From: Bacillus horti
GTDB lineage: Bacteria > Bacillota > Bacilli > Caldalkalibacillales > JCM-10596
Length of the DNA stretch: 64,000 bases
Direction: 5' to 3'
Assembly: GCF_030813115.1 (NCBI RefSeq)
Contig: NZ_JAUSTY010000007.1
Location: 62,001 to 126,000, forward strand
A program made the translations under genes and the position numbers. Positions 28,301 to 36,557 of the stretch are shown here, piece by piece; the stretch's first letter is position 1, and the number at the start of each line of letters is the position of its first letter. The notes under the pieces were generated by a model. That model was not told the DNA's origin and searched no databases. It was given only the letters and a program-made list of their open reading frames with translations.

Positions 28301-29282
28301 TATGGAAACTCTTTTTAATATTCCTATAAATAGTATTTCTGAGGATTTTGAAATACTGCTTTGGTCTCCCCGACAAGAGGAGATCTATGTTGAGGTGGTA
28401 GGTATAGTAGCTGCTCCGCATAAGCATTCAATTTCTGAAAAATATGGAATGGAATACTCGTATGTTTCAGAGTTTGTTAAAGGTGATGGAGAATTCTGTT
28501 TAACGGTTCCATATGACTTTTTTGCTGATACTGTTCCTAAACATTTTACTATTCGCGCAGAGAGTGAGTATGGAGATTTTGTGGAAGAGGGTGGCATTGT
28601 GATGACCTTAGTCAACACACCACCTAACGTGACGATAAACATGAATCAATATGATCTAGAGGTTACGATAAAAGACAGTGAAGAAGATCCTTTTACTTAC
28701 CAGATTAAGCTTAATGGACAAGTCATAGTACCCTCACCGACTGATGGGGAGTGGGCTGAGACTGATACTGAAGTAATATTTACACGTAGATTTGACAGCT
28801 CCTTCTTTAACATAGGTGGAGAGAATGTCATTGAGGTGACAGCGACAGATTCGTGGGGAGATAGTGAAACGAAGACCTATCACTTTGAAGGGGTCTATTA
28901 CGGCATTATGTTTGCCGATGAGGCAGGTAGCTTCTACTCAACAGAATTAGGTAGTGTCCTCAAAAGATTGATCATTGGACCGTTGAAGGCAGGTCAGATA
29001 TCGGACATTTATAGAGTTAGACTTATTAATCAACAGCCTTTTAAAGTTAGAGATATAGGCTTGTCGCTGGGTTATGATGAGGAAATTCCTCATACGATTC
29101 TTAAGTTTAGTAAATCAGCTGAACCTTTTATGCCTCAGGATGAGCTTTTCTATGACGGGGTTCTTGATTATATGAATGAGGTAGATTTTTTTGTTCAATT
29201 TTTTAGCACAAGTGAAGCTAAGGGGAAGGGGCGTTTTAGTGTTGTAGCAATGGCGACACCTGTAAGAGAGGGCGAGGAGTGA
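25329..29282 (+). CDS. Large LamG / glycine-rich surface or particle protein
   Basis: 1317 residues from the ATG at 25329. Two LamG (concanavalin-like) domains lie at about residues 10-190 and 240-450, with FTVECWMYV/EWAHYALTW/FYVDGEMVG and MMLWVKPL/KWYHLCLTHH/LYLDGVLCG. A beta-rich part follows to about 630. Then about 300 residues (630-930) are dominated by glycine blocks alternating with short IVAIDV- or GTIRLD-type strands. An Ig-like domain (about 1095-1185) and a C-terminal domain shared with the next two proteins (about 1190-1317, FADEAGSFYSTELG) complete it. No signal peptide or anchor is visible. It could be a tail-fibre-like adhesin, a mother-cell-made spore surface protein or an unusually exported protein; the sequence does not decide. 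Confidence 0.7.
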   Translation: MAINNPRSLSMGTGAYFDIDVKDLAIDDPDLGDFTVECWMYVRGGEYFMSSGAQTTDTGMFMSYRTASGNLVGVRTRTAYYSLNPTGSLFKPNEWAHYALTWKQDTQEAKFYVDGEMVGILERTGNGANQSTRQYLRINSASNNNTATRGNAIYEDLRIWGRARTEQEIKSNMNVLVDPQSEGLQRLFRFDDLGKYTVCHVTGESFTFINDSPAWVNGEVDFRIEGDVPIEYDRPPFLKALNNPHALRVNNSTILINTFQNMFGENNYRGHATMMLWVKPLSLSTQDSFVFSDGNFNESFIALRSDRVWARWTHNTGAITHSTNLTIGKWYHLCLTHHRNGSNFTLKLYLDGVLCGETNVSSNDANYGGDGNLTLAHQLHAEIDDFRVWRRVLSQEEIIQNSRFLLSLEDEQDMVGHWKMDEGLGATLGNSYVDSHHGRTVGALWIEGELHMASKIEMKVKEPKDIAVLRNTNPSVCIDVKASRVSTDIQTYPLTASYWPYTGSLYRGNFDKSNWAEIIRVSLNKYSEDVIDQEVCVNSYAQVIEILESNRIVISDVFEGLYGKFAVGDKVMIHVSGGVDTEIVGRYEYFRITGIEGDFLALDGSVNQLINQSSLKDRIVQAVKVPEFVRLTVEAAGGKIVAEPYNGRRGGIVAIDVKREFNLKGMIDVSGRGYRDEDASLSPNNGEWAHRYNNAENGGAGGGNQFRGGDGAPDDGSRESYGGESVGTSQSLAEDKKMYFGGAGGKGGDSRSNTGFWWEAPGGNGGGIVHITARTLHLGTICANGFGGGQTSTRTTTGGAGGGAGGTIRLDCHGIVNLTNFCLGATGGGGSGGIYARDSRALGNDGTNQGAGQGGTVTNSARLTIGGNYFSRGGYPFQSNGGGGGGASTTTTQGQVGEGGSPIQAGKAFNSGHVGGGGGGAGGHIIIQSNTVPPAILYPQPVTAPTELVFEELGRILLYFDGYYQTYNQSQKSWEKLSTELPDINQFALRGMETLFNIPINSISEDFEILLWSPRQEEIYVEVVGIVAAPHKHSISEKYGMEYSYVSEFVKGDGEFCLTVPYDFFADTVPKHFTIRAESEYGDFVEEGGIVMTLVNTPPNVTINMNQYDLEVTIKDSEEDPFTYQIKLNGQVIVPSPTDGEWAETDTEVIFTRRFDSSFFNIGGENVIEVTATDSWGDSETKTYHFEGVYYGIMFADEAGSFYSTELGSVLKRLIIGPLKAGQISDIYRVRLINQQPFKVRDIGLSLGYDEEIPHTILKFSKSAEPFMPQDELFYDGVLDYMNEVDFFVQFFSTSEAKGKGRFSVVAMATPVREGEE

Positions 29283-29306
29283 CACTTTTCGTTAGGAGGT
29301 TAGAGT

Positions 29307-31790
29307 ATGATAAAAAATCCTTATATGCTAAGGTTTACAGGGAGTACGAGTATTAATCTAGGAAATCCTGCCCACCTAAGCTTGACTAGGAACATGACTA
29401 TAGAGATGTGGATCAAAGTATCTAATCTAAGTGCTAGAAGAAATCCTTATGCCAAGGCATACGGCGGAGAAGGAACTATAACAATAGAAACTACTGGTAT
29501 TGTGAATTTTTATTGGGGAACAAGCGGTGTGAACGGAAACCCATACCAAGGGTTTTCCATGAACAGCCCACTTCGAGCAGGTGTGTGGACCCATCTTGCT
29601 GTCGTTAGAGACGTTGATGAAGGCAGACTATTCTGGTACAGAGATGGAGAGCTAGTCAATCAAGCAAATACATTGTATGCACAAGCAGCTCCTTCCAATC
29701 TTAATGCAACTATAGGCTCAGGATATGTTAGCAATTTCCAAGGGGATATGGATGAATTTAGAATTTGGTCAGTTGCAAGAACGCATGAAGAGATTAAAGA
29801 GAATATGTATTATCAGCTTTTAGGGACAGAAAAAGGATTGGTTGGTTATTGGAATTTTGATGAAGGTCAAGGTACTGTGGCCATTGACTCCTCTCCTTTT
29901 AAGCATAATGGTCAAATAACTTCCCCAAGCTGGGTGAAGGGTGAGATCCCGATTAAGTCCCAAACAAGAATACATCTACATGAAAATCCTGTGATTGTTA
30001 ACAGAGGTGAACCCTATGACTACAAATTTGATATTCACGATGGGTTGGGTCAACTTACTGTAACTCGAGATTTTCAGCAGAGTGGAGACACGTTTGCTGT
30101 AAGTATTAATAAGAATGAATGGTCTGATATACATGCGATTAGGCTGAATCAAGGAGAGTATGTATCAGAGACAGGCATGCTAGACTTACGTGGAGGGAAT
30201 TTCGATAGGAGTACAGTCTATACGGCAGTGAATGGTGTCGTTGTTACATCATCTGATCCTACTTACGTCAACAGTACTTACTACTACTTAGCCTATCTAT
30301 TCAATCGAAGCTATGGAACAACAGCTTCACAGTATTGGATGACCACTACTGGAAATAGTACCAGAACACTTACTTTCAATTTATCAACCGTCATGGATGA
30401 GTTTTATTTAACAAGATTGCGTATTTTTCCATATTCTCGTTCAGATACTTCTTCTAACTATCGTATCTCTGTTTCTGAGAATGGTGTCAATTGGACTAGT
30501 ATAACGGGTTGGGTGATGAACCATCACACCCCCTCAAATGCTAACTATATACCCCCCGGAATATCTAGAGAGCATGATATCAACGTACCGTTTCAAGTTA
30601 GGTTTATTCGATTCGAGCTGACAAGGCAAGGAACATGGGGTGCAACTCTAAATGAGATAGAACTAATTGGAGGTCCTCCTGTTAAGTTCTTAGTTAGGGA
30701 TAAAGAAGGGTATAAGGCATACACCAATGGCTTATGGGAGATTGTTTCACCTTCCCTGCCTCCAAGAGACTTTTTTAATGATTATGGCCTGTACCCAGTA
30801 GGCTCACTTACTGAAGGTAGTGAGGGAGAAAGACCCATTGATCTTCTTCCGAGCGAGTTCGAGATCGTGGGAAGAAGAATTTTTGATGGAGAGACCATAC
30901 CTATTATTGAAATGGATGTAAGCCCTATACCAAAGCATAGGTATAAAGTAGAGCTGATACAGCCTTATGAGACCATCTTAAGAGATTGGACAGATTTTGT
31001 AGATGGTGCTCGGGCAAGCTACTCTATAGAGATTAGGGATAGTTTGTTTGGACAAGATGTTGAGCATGTAATAAAAATAACAGTTGAAAATGGATTGGGA
31101 GATACTGTAGAAAAGGAAGGGACTCTCTATTTATATAACAGTCCACCTGTAATTCAGATAGATATGAATGGCCTAGAGTTAAAAGCGTCCATATCTGATT
31201 TAGAGAATGATCCTTATAGGTATCGAGTACTTCTGAATGGTGAGCAGGTTTTGCCTTTAGGGGAAGGATCCTTTACTGATTTCCTTGAAGAGGAATCGAT
31301 TATTTCTAGGCTATTCCTGAGCAATGAAGTTCTAATAGGAGAGCAGAACAAACTTGAGGTTATTGCCGAGGATTCATATGGCAGAGGCTCAGTTGAAGAG
31401 CTTCTCTTTGAAGCTGAGTATATGGGCTTGATGTTTGCCGATATTCATAATAATTTCTACTCGACGGATTTAGGAGAGCTCCTTACCTATTTAATAATGG
31501 AGCCTATGCTGGCAGGAACTACTTCACTCATATATCCCGTGAAATTGATAAATAAGTATCCCTTTGAAATTACAAATGTAGGGGTTTGGCAGGATGAGTT
31601 AGAACTGCGTGGTGTAATTATACAGCTTTGTGATGAAGAAGTACCTTTCATTGCGAGCGACTCACTAGAATATGGTGATAAAGTGCTTAATTACGACGAT
31701 GAGATTGTATTTTATGTGCGTGTAGCTACAAGAGCCTCGACTACTCAAGGGGGGATATTTGAGGTTTGGGCAAAGGCAGATCCTGTGTAG
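29307..31790 (+). CDS. LamG / discoidin-like multidomain protein
   Basis: 827 residues. AGGAGG precedes the ATG at 29307, 25 bases after the previous gene. A LamG domain occupies about residues 5-215 (MTIEMWIKVS, WTHLAVVRD, GLVGYWNFDEGQG). A discoidin (F5/8 C)-like domain at about 300-460 has YRISVSENGVNW and VRFIRFELTRQG, typical of glycan-binding modules. An Ig-like domain (about 610-705) and the shared C-terminal domain (about 706-827, FADIHNNFYSTDLGELL) follow. There is no signal peptide. It is clearly a paralogous partner of its upstream neighbour. Confidence 0.7.
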   Translation: MIKNPYMLRFTGSTSINLGNPAHLSLTRNMTIEMWIKVSNLSARRNPYAKAYGGEGTITIETTGIVNFYWGTSGVNGNPYQGFSMNSPLRAGVWTHLAVVRDVDEGRLFWYRDGELVNQANTLYAQAAPSNLNATIGSGYVSNFQGDMDEFRIWSVARTHEEIKENMYYQLLGTEKGLVGYWNFDEGQGTVAIDSSPFKHNGQITSPSWVKGEIPIKSQTRIHLHENPVIVNRGEPYDYKFDIHDGLGQLTVTRDFQQSGDTFAVSINKNEWSDIHAIRLNQGEYVSETGMLDLRGGNFDRSTVYTAVNGVVVTSSDPTYVNSTYYYLAYLFNRSYGTTASQYWMTTTGNSTRTLTFNLSTVMDEFYLTRLRIFPYSRSDTSSNYRISVSENGVNWTSITGWVMNHHTPSNANYIPPGISREHDINVPFQVRFIRFELTRQGTWGATLNEIELIGGPPVKFLVRDKEGYKAYTNGLWEIVSPSLPPRDFFNDYGLYPVGSLTEGSEGERPIDLLPSEFEIVGRRIFDGETIPIIEMDVSPIPKHRYKVELIQPYETILRDWTDFVDGARASYSIEIRDSLFGQDVEHVIKITVENGLGDTVEKEGTLYLYNSPPVIQIDMNGLELKASISDLENDPYRYRVLLNGEQVLPLGEGSFTDFLEEESIISRLFLSNEVLIGEQNKLEVIAEDSYGRGSVEELLFEAEYMGLMFADIHNNFYSTDLGELLTYLIMEPMLAGTTSLIYPVKLINKYPFEITNVGVWQDELELRGVIIQLCDEEVPFIASDSLEYGDKVLNYDDEIVFYVRVATRASTTQGGIFEVWAKADPV

Positions 31791-31883
31791 GGTTTGTCTT
31801 TTTTTCTATCTAACACTTTCTAGTTATATTACGACCGCTAATACTTATAATATTTTTAGATTGAGTAGACAGGGGGCATTTAC

Positions 31884-33194
31884 ATGGCTAATGGAAATTT
31901 TGGGGGAGGGGACGGTACTCCTGAAAACCCTTATTTGATTGAGGATTTGTGGGATTTGAATGCTATACGTTCCAATGCGGCAATGCGTAGATCACATTAC
32001 AAAATGGTTAGAGATATAGATTTCTCCAATTATCCTAATGTAGATAGTTGGTCACCTATAGATAATTTTGAAGGTGTTCTAGATGGTAATGGGCACTACA
32101 TTTTCAACTTATATATTCAACACAGGGTGGGCGCGACCGCAACAAACCATCAAGTAGGCTTTTTGACGAATCTTTCAGGTGTCATTAAAGGTCTTACATT
32201 TGTTAAACCTATATTAGATTATACAAGAACGGGAGCTGGATCAGGACATTTCAGAATAGCTGTAATATCCTCTAGTTTAAATCCAACCTCTAGAATAGAG
32301 AGGTGTGCAGTAGAAGGGGGAGTTATCAACGCTGTTGCAAATACTTCATTATCTAATTCAGTACAAACTTCATCTAGGATAAGTCTCATAGCTGGAGGAA
32401 CCTTAGGTGCTTCTAATTCAGATTATCCTGTGGTGTCTAACTGTTATGCTGCAGGATCTATAGTGTATCCTACAGGTGAGTATTTTGTCGGCGGGGTGAT
32501 AGGAAGAACGACTTCCCGTTATATTGTGGAAAATTGTTATGCTAGAGTAAAGCTTATTTCTCTAGGTTCCAACTCGATCAATGCAGGTGCTTTGGTTGGT
32601 GATATATCAAGCACATCTAGAATTGTAAATTGTTTTTGGGATAGTAGTATAGAGAGTAGCGCAGGAAATCCAGGAAGTGGACCTGATCAAACAACAGGAA
32701 CCCCTTTAACAACAGAACAAATGCAGGAATCCAAGCACTTTACCGCATGGGATTCAGCTTATCACGAGGATGATGAAGGTAACCTAATAAAGACATGGAC
32801 AACCGTCAATGGGTATTTTCCTAAGCTATCACACCAAATACAAAATAGAATGCAACTAATTGATGTTCCAACTAACACAGAAATAACGTCCTTAGACTTT
32901 GGATATATAGTGGCAGGGTCTAGATCTTCAATAATGGAAATCACGTTAAGGAGTAGATACCTCGTAGCATTAAGGGTTATAGATATATCTTGGATAAGGA
33001 ACGTAGGGATATCTGATAAAACCCGTCTTAAGCTCAGTCGTACTGAAGAGCCGTTTGAGGATTTAGATCGGCTAACCATCATTGATGAGTTAGATTACTT
33101 TGATGAAATGAAGCTGTATGCACAGGTAGATACAGATATTGGTTTAGAAACAGGAGGGGCGTTTCGAGTAAACGTAAACGTTATACCTAAATAG
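31884..33194 (+). CDS. GLUG-motif-like adhesin with the shared C-terminal domain
   Basis: 436 residues. GGGGG precedes the ATG at 31884. The N-terminal part reads GDGTPENPYLIEDLWDL, then YKMVRDIDFSN, then FEGVLDGNGHYIFNLYI, the pattern of GLUG-type beta-helical adhesins. Repeated SNCYAAG, ENCYARV and VNCFWD rungs follow. The last 110 residues are a shortened version of the domain that ends the two upstream proteins (TSLDFGYIVAGSRSSIMEI). There is no signal peptide. The product is probably a surface or particle-associated beta-solenoid. Confidence 0.65.
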   Translation: MANGNFGGGDGTPENPYLIEDLWDLNAIRSNAAMRRSHYKMVRDIDFSNYPNVDSWSPIDNFEGVLDGNGHYIFNLYIQHRVGATATNHQVGFLTNLSGVIKGLTFVKPILDYTRTGAGSGHFRIAVISSSLNPTSRIERCAVEGGVINAVANTSLSNSVQTSSRISLIAGGTLGASNSDYPVVSNCYAAGSIVYPTGEYFVGGVIGRTTSRYIVENCYARVKLISLGSNSINAGALVGDISSTSRIVNCFWDSSIESSAGNPGSGPDQTTGTPLTTEQMQESKHFTAWDSAYHEDDEGNLIKTWTTVNGYFPKLSHQIQNRMQLIDVPTNTEITSLDFGYIVAGSRSSIMEITLRSRYLVALRVIDISWIRNVGISDKTRLKLSRTEEPFEDLDRLTIIDELDYFDEMKLYAQVDTDIGLETGGAFRVNVNVIPK

Positions 33195-33214
33195 GTAAGG
33201 GGTAGGTGGTATAG

Positions 33215-35188
33215 GTGTCTGAAGAGAACAAAAGCTTAATATTGTGGACATCTAGATTCCAAGTTGAACATGGTTGCTCTAAAAAGAATCAAGAGGAGTG
33301 TAGTCCTTCGAATCAAAACCATTCTGCTAATTCCACTTATTTCGTTGAACCGGCAACTACAACTAAATATAATCTGCACCACAAACCTATAGTACCTAAG
33401 AACAAAACCTTTATCCAAAATAGTAAAGTTCCTAGAGAAAATGAGTTACATACCACTACCCCTTCAAACGAAGTTATCTATAATCGTATGGAGGGTGAGG
33501 TAGATGTTTATGGCGTAGGAGAGTCTATAATCAAGGGAACCATAGTTGTAAGGATACACAACGACATCCGCGGGAGAATTAAATTATCCCCTAGAAATCG
33601 AATGTTTGGTTTGCTGGACGTTCAGCCCATACCTCGTGTCGAGGAAATCCTAACTCCTACTAAAGACGCTTTCTTTAGAAGTGGAGTTATACGAATAAAC
33701 TACGGTAAAGAACATGCGATGGCTGTAGGAGTACTAGTGGATAGCTCCTATACGGAAGATGGCTTTGAAGCTTTACGCTCCGTGCTTCAATTCGATCTCT
33801 CACACCTTCCAGATAATGTTGAAATAGAAAGAGCGGTTTTAAGGCTACACACTCTACATGCCACGGAAGAGCTTAGGGAAAAAATGTATGAGGTGTTCCT
33901 CAACCTACGTGATTGGTCAGAAACATCAGTAGCCTGGGTGAACCAACCAGATGTCAGTGAGGATTCTGTTACAGGCAAGTCCATAAAAGGTTCAGATACA
34001 CTAGAGATTAACGTTCTAGAATTGGTGCAAAAGTGGACGGAAGAGAAAGAGCCAAACTTTGGCTTTGCCTTGAGATCATTGGAAGAAGAACTCCAAATGA
34101 TAACGCAATCGTTTTTTACTAGAGAGTACCACATGCCCGATAAAAGGCCGCAGCTTGACTTAAGGTATTATGATCGAAATTTGATTGTCAGTTTGGGAAG
34201 AGTCCCTCTAAGAGGAAATATCGTAGTACGCCAACATGTAAACGGAGATCTTAGATCTAGAATTGAAATTAGAAGCTTTTTTGGTTCTAATGGGTTATCT
34301 TCCACTATAACTGTAGTAAATCCAAATTACAGAGTCGGTACAATTACGATATCACAGCGAAAAGTAAAAGGTGTTCTTTATACTAGACAACTTGATGATT
34401 TAGGGATCACAGGTACAATTACGATTCCTGGAAAAGATTTTGATGAGCAGGAAAGTACCATAGCAATTAATAGAAGACTTTTACACGGTATGATTAGGGT
34501 AGCTTACGAAACAGAGCTCAGTGCTCAACTTCAAGTTTCAAACAAGGCTTATTCTCAAATCCCATTTACGATCCAAGTTATGAGGAAGCATTTATTAGGT
34601 AGAGTTGAGGTTAGAGCGCAGAAATCATTGTATGCTGAGTTGAAGATCGCTAGGGAAGATACTTGGACGATGGCAGGAAAGCTGATTACAAAACACACAG
34701 CCCCGCCTCTTTCAGGAAGAATGACAGTGGTCCAAGCATCGTTTTTATTGTCTAATATCGTTACAAGCCGTCCTGATATGCTTTCTAGACTAAGAGTACG
34801 TGGTATATCCAATGCTGATCTCAAAGGAATTGTCGGTATCCTAGGTTCTGAGTATCAAACTTTTAACGGGAAAATCACTATAAAGAATAGGGTAGGACTT
34901 GATTCAGAAATCGTCATAAAGCATAGAAGAAAACTACTAGCCAAGCTTAAAGTTGAGCCAGTTAGCTACCTTCCTTCAATTATCAATGTTGTTTCTCCCT
35001 ACTTACCTTCTAAAATAGCTATAGCGGGTTACGGTTCCGATGGTTTACATGCAAACATAGTTGTTAATGTGAGAATGATTAATGAGCTGACATCAACTAT
35101 CTTGATTCAAAACCCAAGAAATCTACCCTGTGTGCTTGTAGTTAAGGGCTTGCCTACAGATAGTGGTGGATATGCTTTCATCATGTAA
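33215..35188 (+). CDS. DNRLRE-domain protein with beta repeats
   Basis: 657 residues from GTG 33215, with GGTAGGTGG upstream. Residues 1-90 are low in structure. About 145-330 match the DNRLRE (CBM96-like) domain: RSVLQFDLSHLP, ERAVLRLHTLH, LRDWSETSVAWVNQPD, then FALRSLEEE. Then come at least six beta repeats of about 50 residues, each with a variant of LRGRITV...LSSTITI. It lacks the C-terminal domain of its three neighbours and has no signal peptide. Such repeats suggest a filament or fibre shaft. It ends the four-gene cluster. Confidence 0.65.
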   Translation: MSEENKSLILWTSRFQVEHGCSKKNQEECSPSNQNHSANSTYFVEPATTTKYNLHHKPIVPKNKTFIQNSKVPRENELHTTTPSNEVIYNRMEGEVDVYGVGESIIKGTIVVRIHNDIRGRIKLSPRNRMFGLLDVQPIPRVEEILTPTKDAFFRSGVIRINYGKEHAMAVGVLVDSSYTEDGFEALRSVLQFDLSHLPDNVEIERAVLRLHTLHATEELREKMYEVFLNLRDWSETSVAWVNQPDVSEDSVTGKSIKGSDTLEINVLELVQKWTEEKEPNFGFALRSLEEELQMITQSFFTREYHMPDKRPQLDLRYYDRNLIVSLGRVPLRGNIVVRQHVNGDLRSRIEIRSFFGSNGLSSTITVVNPNYRVGTITISQRKVKGVLYTRQLDDLGITGTITIPGKDFDEQESTIAINRRLLHGMIRVAYETELSAQLQVSNKAYSQIPFTIQVMRKHLLGRVEVRAQKSLYAELKIAREDTWTMAGKLITKHTAPPLSGRMTVVQASFLLSNIVTSRPDMLSRLRVRGISNADLKGIVGILGSEYQTFNGKITIKNRVGLDSEIVIKHRRKLLAKLKVEPVSYLPSIINVVSPYLPSKIAIAGYGSDGLHANIVVNVRMINELTSTILIQNPRNLPCVLVVKGLPTDSGGYAFIM

Positions 35189-35446
35189 ACGAAGAATAGT
35201 CTGTTTGATAAAACGGAGAGGCTTTTTTTCGTGTCTAACTTTTCAAATCATAAAATAGTATAAAAGTTAGTGCAATATAAAATTTTCAGATTATATGTTC
35301 TGGAAATGCTTCGGATAAACAGTAAAACATCTTTTTACGCCAAGTGAAATATTAAAAAGGGAATTTTAAAGTAGCATATTGGATGGTGTAGGAAATTTCT
35401 GGTATAATAAAGTAGTATTTTGAACTTGAGAGGAGTGTCATTTATT

Positions 35447-35638
35447 GTGTGGTTATTCATCATTGTCCTCTTCGTCTTAGGTTTAATTGGCGCCATCTAT
35501 CCTAAGGCATCCTGGTTCATATCCAATTGGTGGAGATTTCAAGGCGAGGCAGAGCCAAGTCAAGTTTCATTATTTGTGCATCGTATTACTGGACTTGTTT
35601 TTCTGGTTGTAAGTATCTCTATGTTTTTTCAACGTTAA
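35447..35638 (+). CDS. Small two-helix membrane protein
   Basis: 63 residues if it starts at GTG 35447, with GAGGAG 12 bases upstream; a TTG at 35420 would add nine residues. Two hydrophobic helices flank a WWRFQGEAEPSQ loop, similar to short DUF6199-like membrane proteins. No role can be given. It lies between the surface-protein cluster and the glmS leader. Confidence 0.55.
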   Translation: MWLFIIVLFVLGLIGAIYPKASWFISNWWRFQGEAEPSQVSLFVHRITGLVFLVVSISMFFQR

Positions 35639-36263
35639 CATGTCCATAATTAGGTGGCTTCTGCCACGACAAGGACAAATGTGCTTACAAGCGAGATAAA
35701 GAATATTGCCACCAGCATCTATACAGCCTGCATGAGGTATGAAAAAAGTTTCGATTTGAAAAAGGGTCGACTAGTTATAGCACTTTAAGAACCTTATCTG
35801 AATAAGATGCAATCATGGTGATCTGAAATATCTAAGGCTTAGTTCAGCAGGCTTAACAAACAACAAAACGGGTACAGTCATAAATGTGCCTTTTTCTAGC
35901 GAAAGCTTTAAGGTGACATGTACTGAATACTTGTGTACGTAAATAAGTAAATATGGCATGCCGTGAGGGTTATATCATTTACTATATTGAATAACTAGTT
36001 GCCTAATTCATTTCGCTAAGTGATGTATAGCATAGAACTATATCTAGAAGCTTGGTATATTGGATGTGTACTAGTTCACATAAATAGATGACTATGTACA
36101 TGGAAAATCTCTCGTGGTATAGTGGAAAAGTAACTGGATCAGATTTGGTACATTTATGATTTGATTCATTTACGTTCCAGCTAGAAGTTAATCCTTGTAG
36201 CTGAGCAGTACCTTACTCAAGAATAGAAAGGTGGATCGAGGTTACACTAGCTTTGTAAAAAGC
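35639..36263. other. Long untranslated stretch before the glmS ribozyme
   Basis: About 620 bases with no supported gene. The glmS promoter must lie here, but no clear -35/-10 pair stands out. Confidence 0.4.
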
Positions 36264-36265
36264 AA

Positions 36266-36412
36266 AAAGCGCCAGGACTAAAGGTGGACGGAAAAACCTT
36301 TAGTTGACGAGGTGAAGGTGTTCGGATTTTCGGCGGGGACCTTCCTGTAGATACCGCTACAGTAAAGTCATGGGACAAATCATAGGGGTGACCCTTTAGA
36401 CAATACCATGGC
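36266..36412 (+). ncRNA. glmS ribozyme-riboswitch
   Basis: The conserved core is complete: the cleavage-site AGCGCC (predicted cut between 36268 and 36269), the P2 arms around GGACTAAAGG and CCTTTAGTTGACGAGG, then GGATTTTCGGCGGGGACC and the P3-P4 part with AGGGGTGACCCT and CATGG/CCATG. Glucosamine-6-phosphate acts as the cofactor for self-cleavage, which destabilises the glmS mRNA. Confidence 0.95.
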
Positions 36413-36557
36413 ACGGATTATACGGAATGATAGGGGACGTGATCCCCTGTATTACAAAATAGTTAGGAAAGCTATGGTTTTTTAGTATGCTTTTTTAGCT
36501 ATAGCATTGTAGCAGCGTGTTTTGCGTCCCCTTCTAATAATAGGAGGAACGTAAATT

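Noticed and set aside
25329-35188. Prophage or tail-like particle cluster
   Set aside because: LamG and fibre-like proteins suggested it, but no capsid, portal, terminase, sheath, holin or integrase gene is present.
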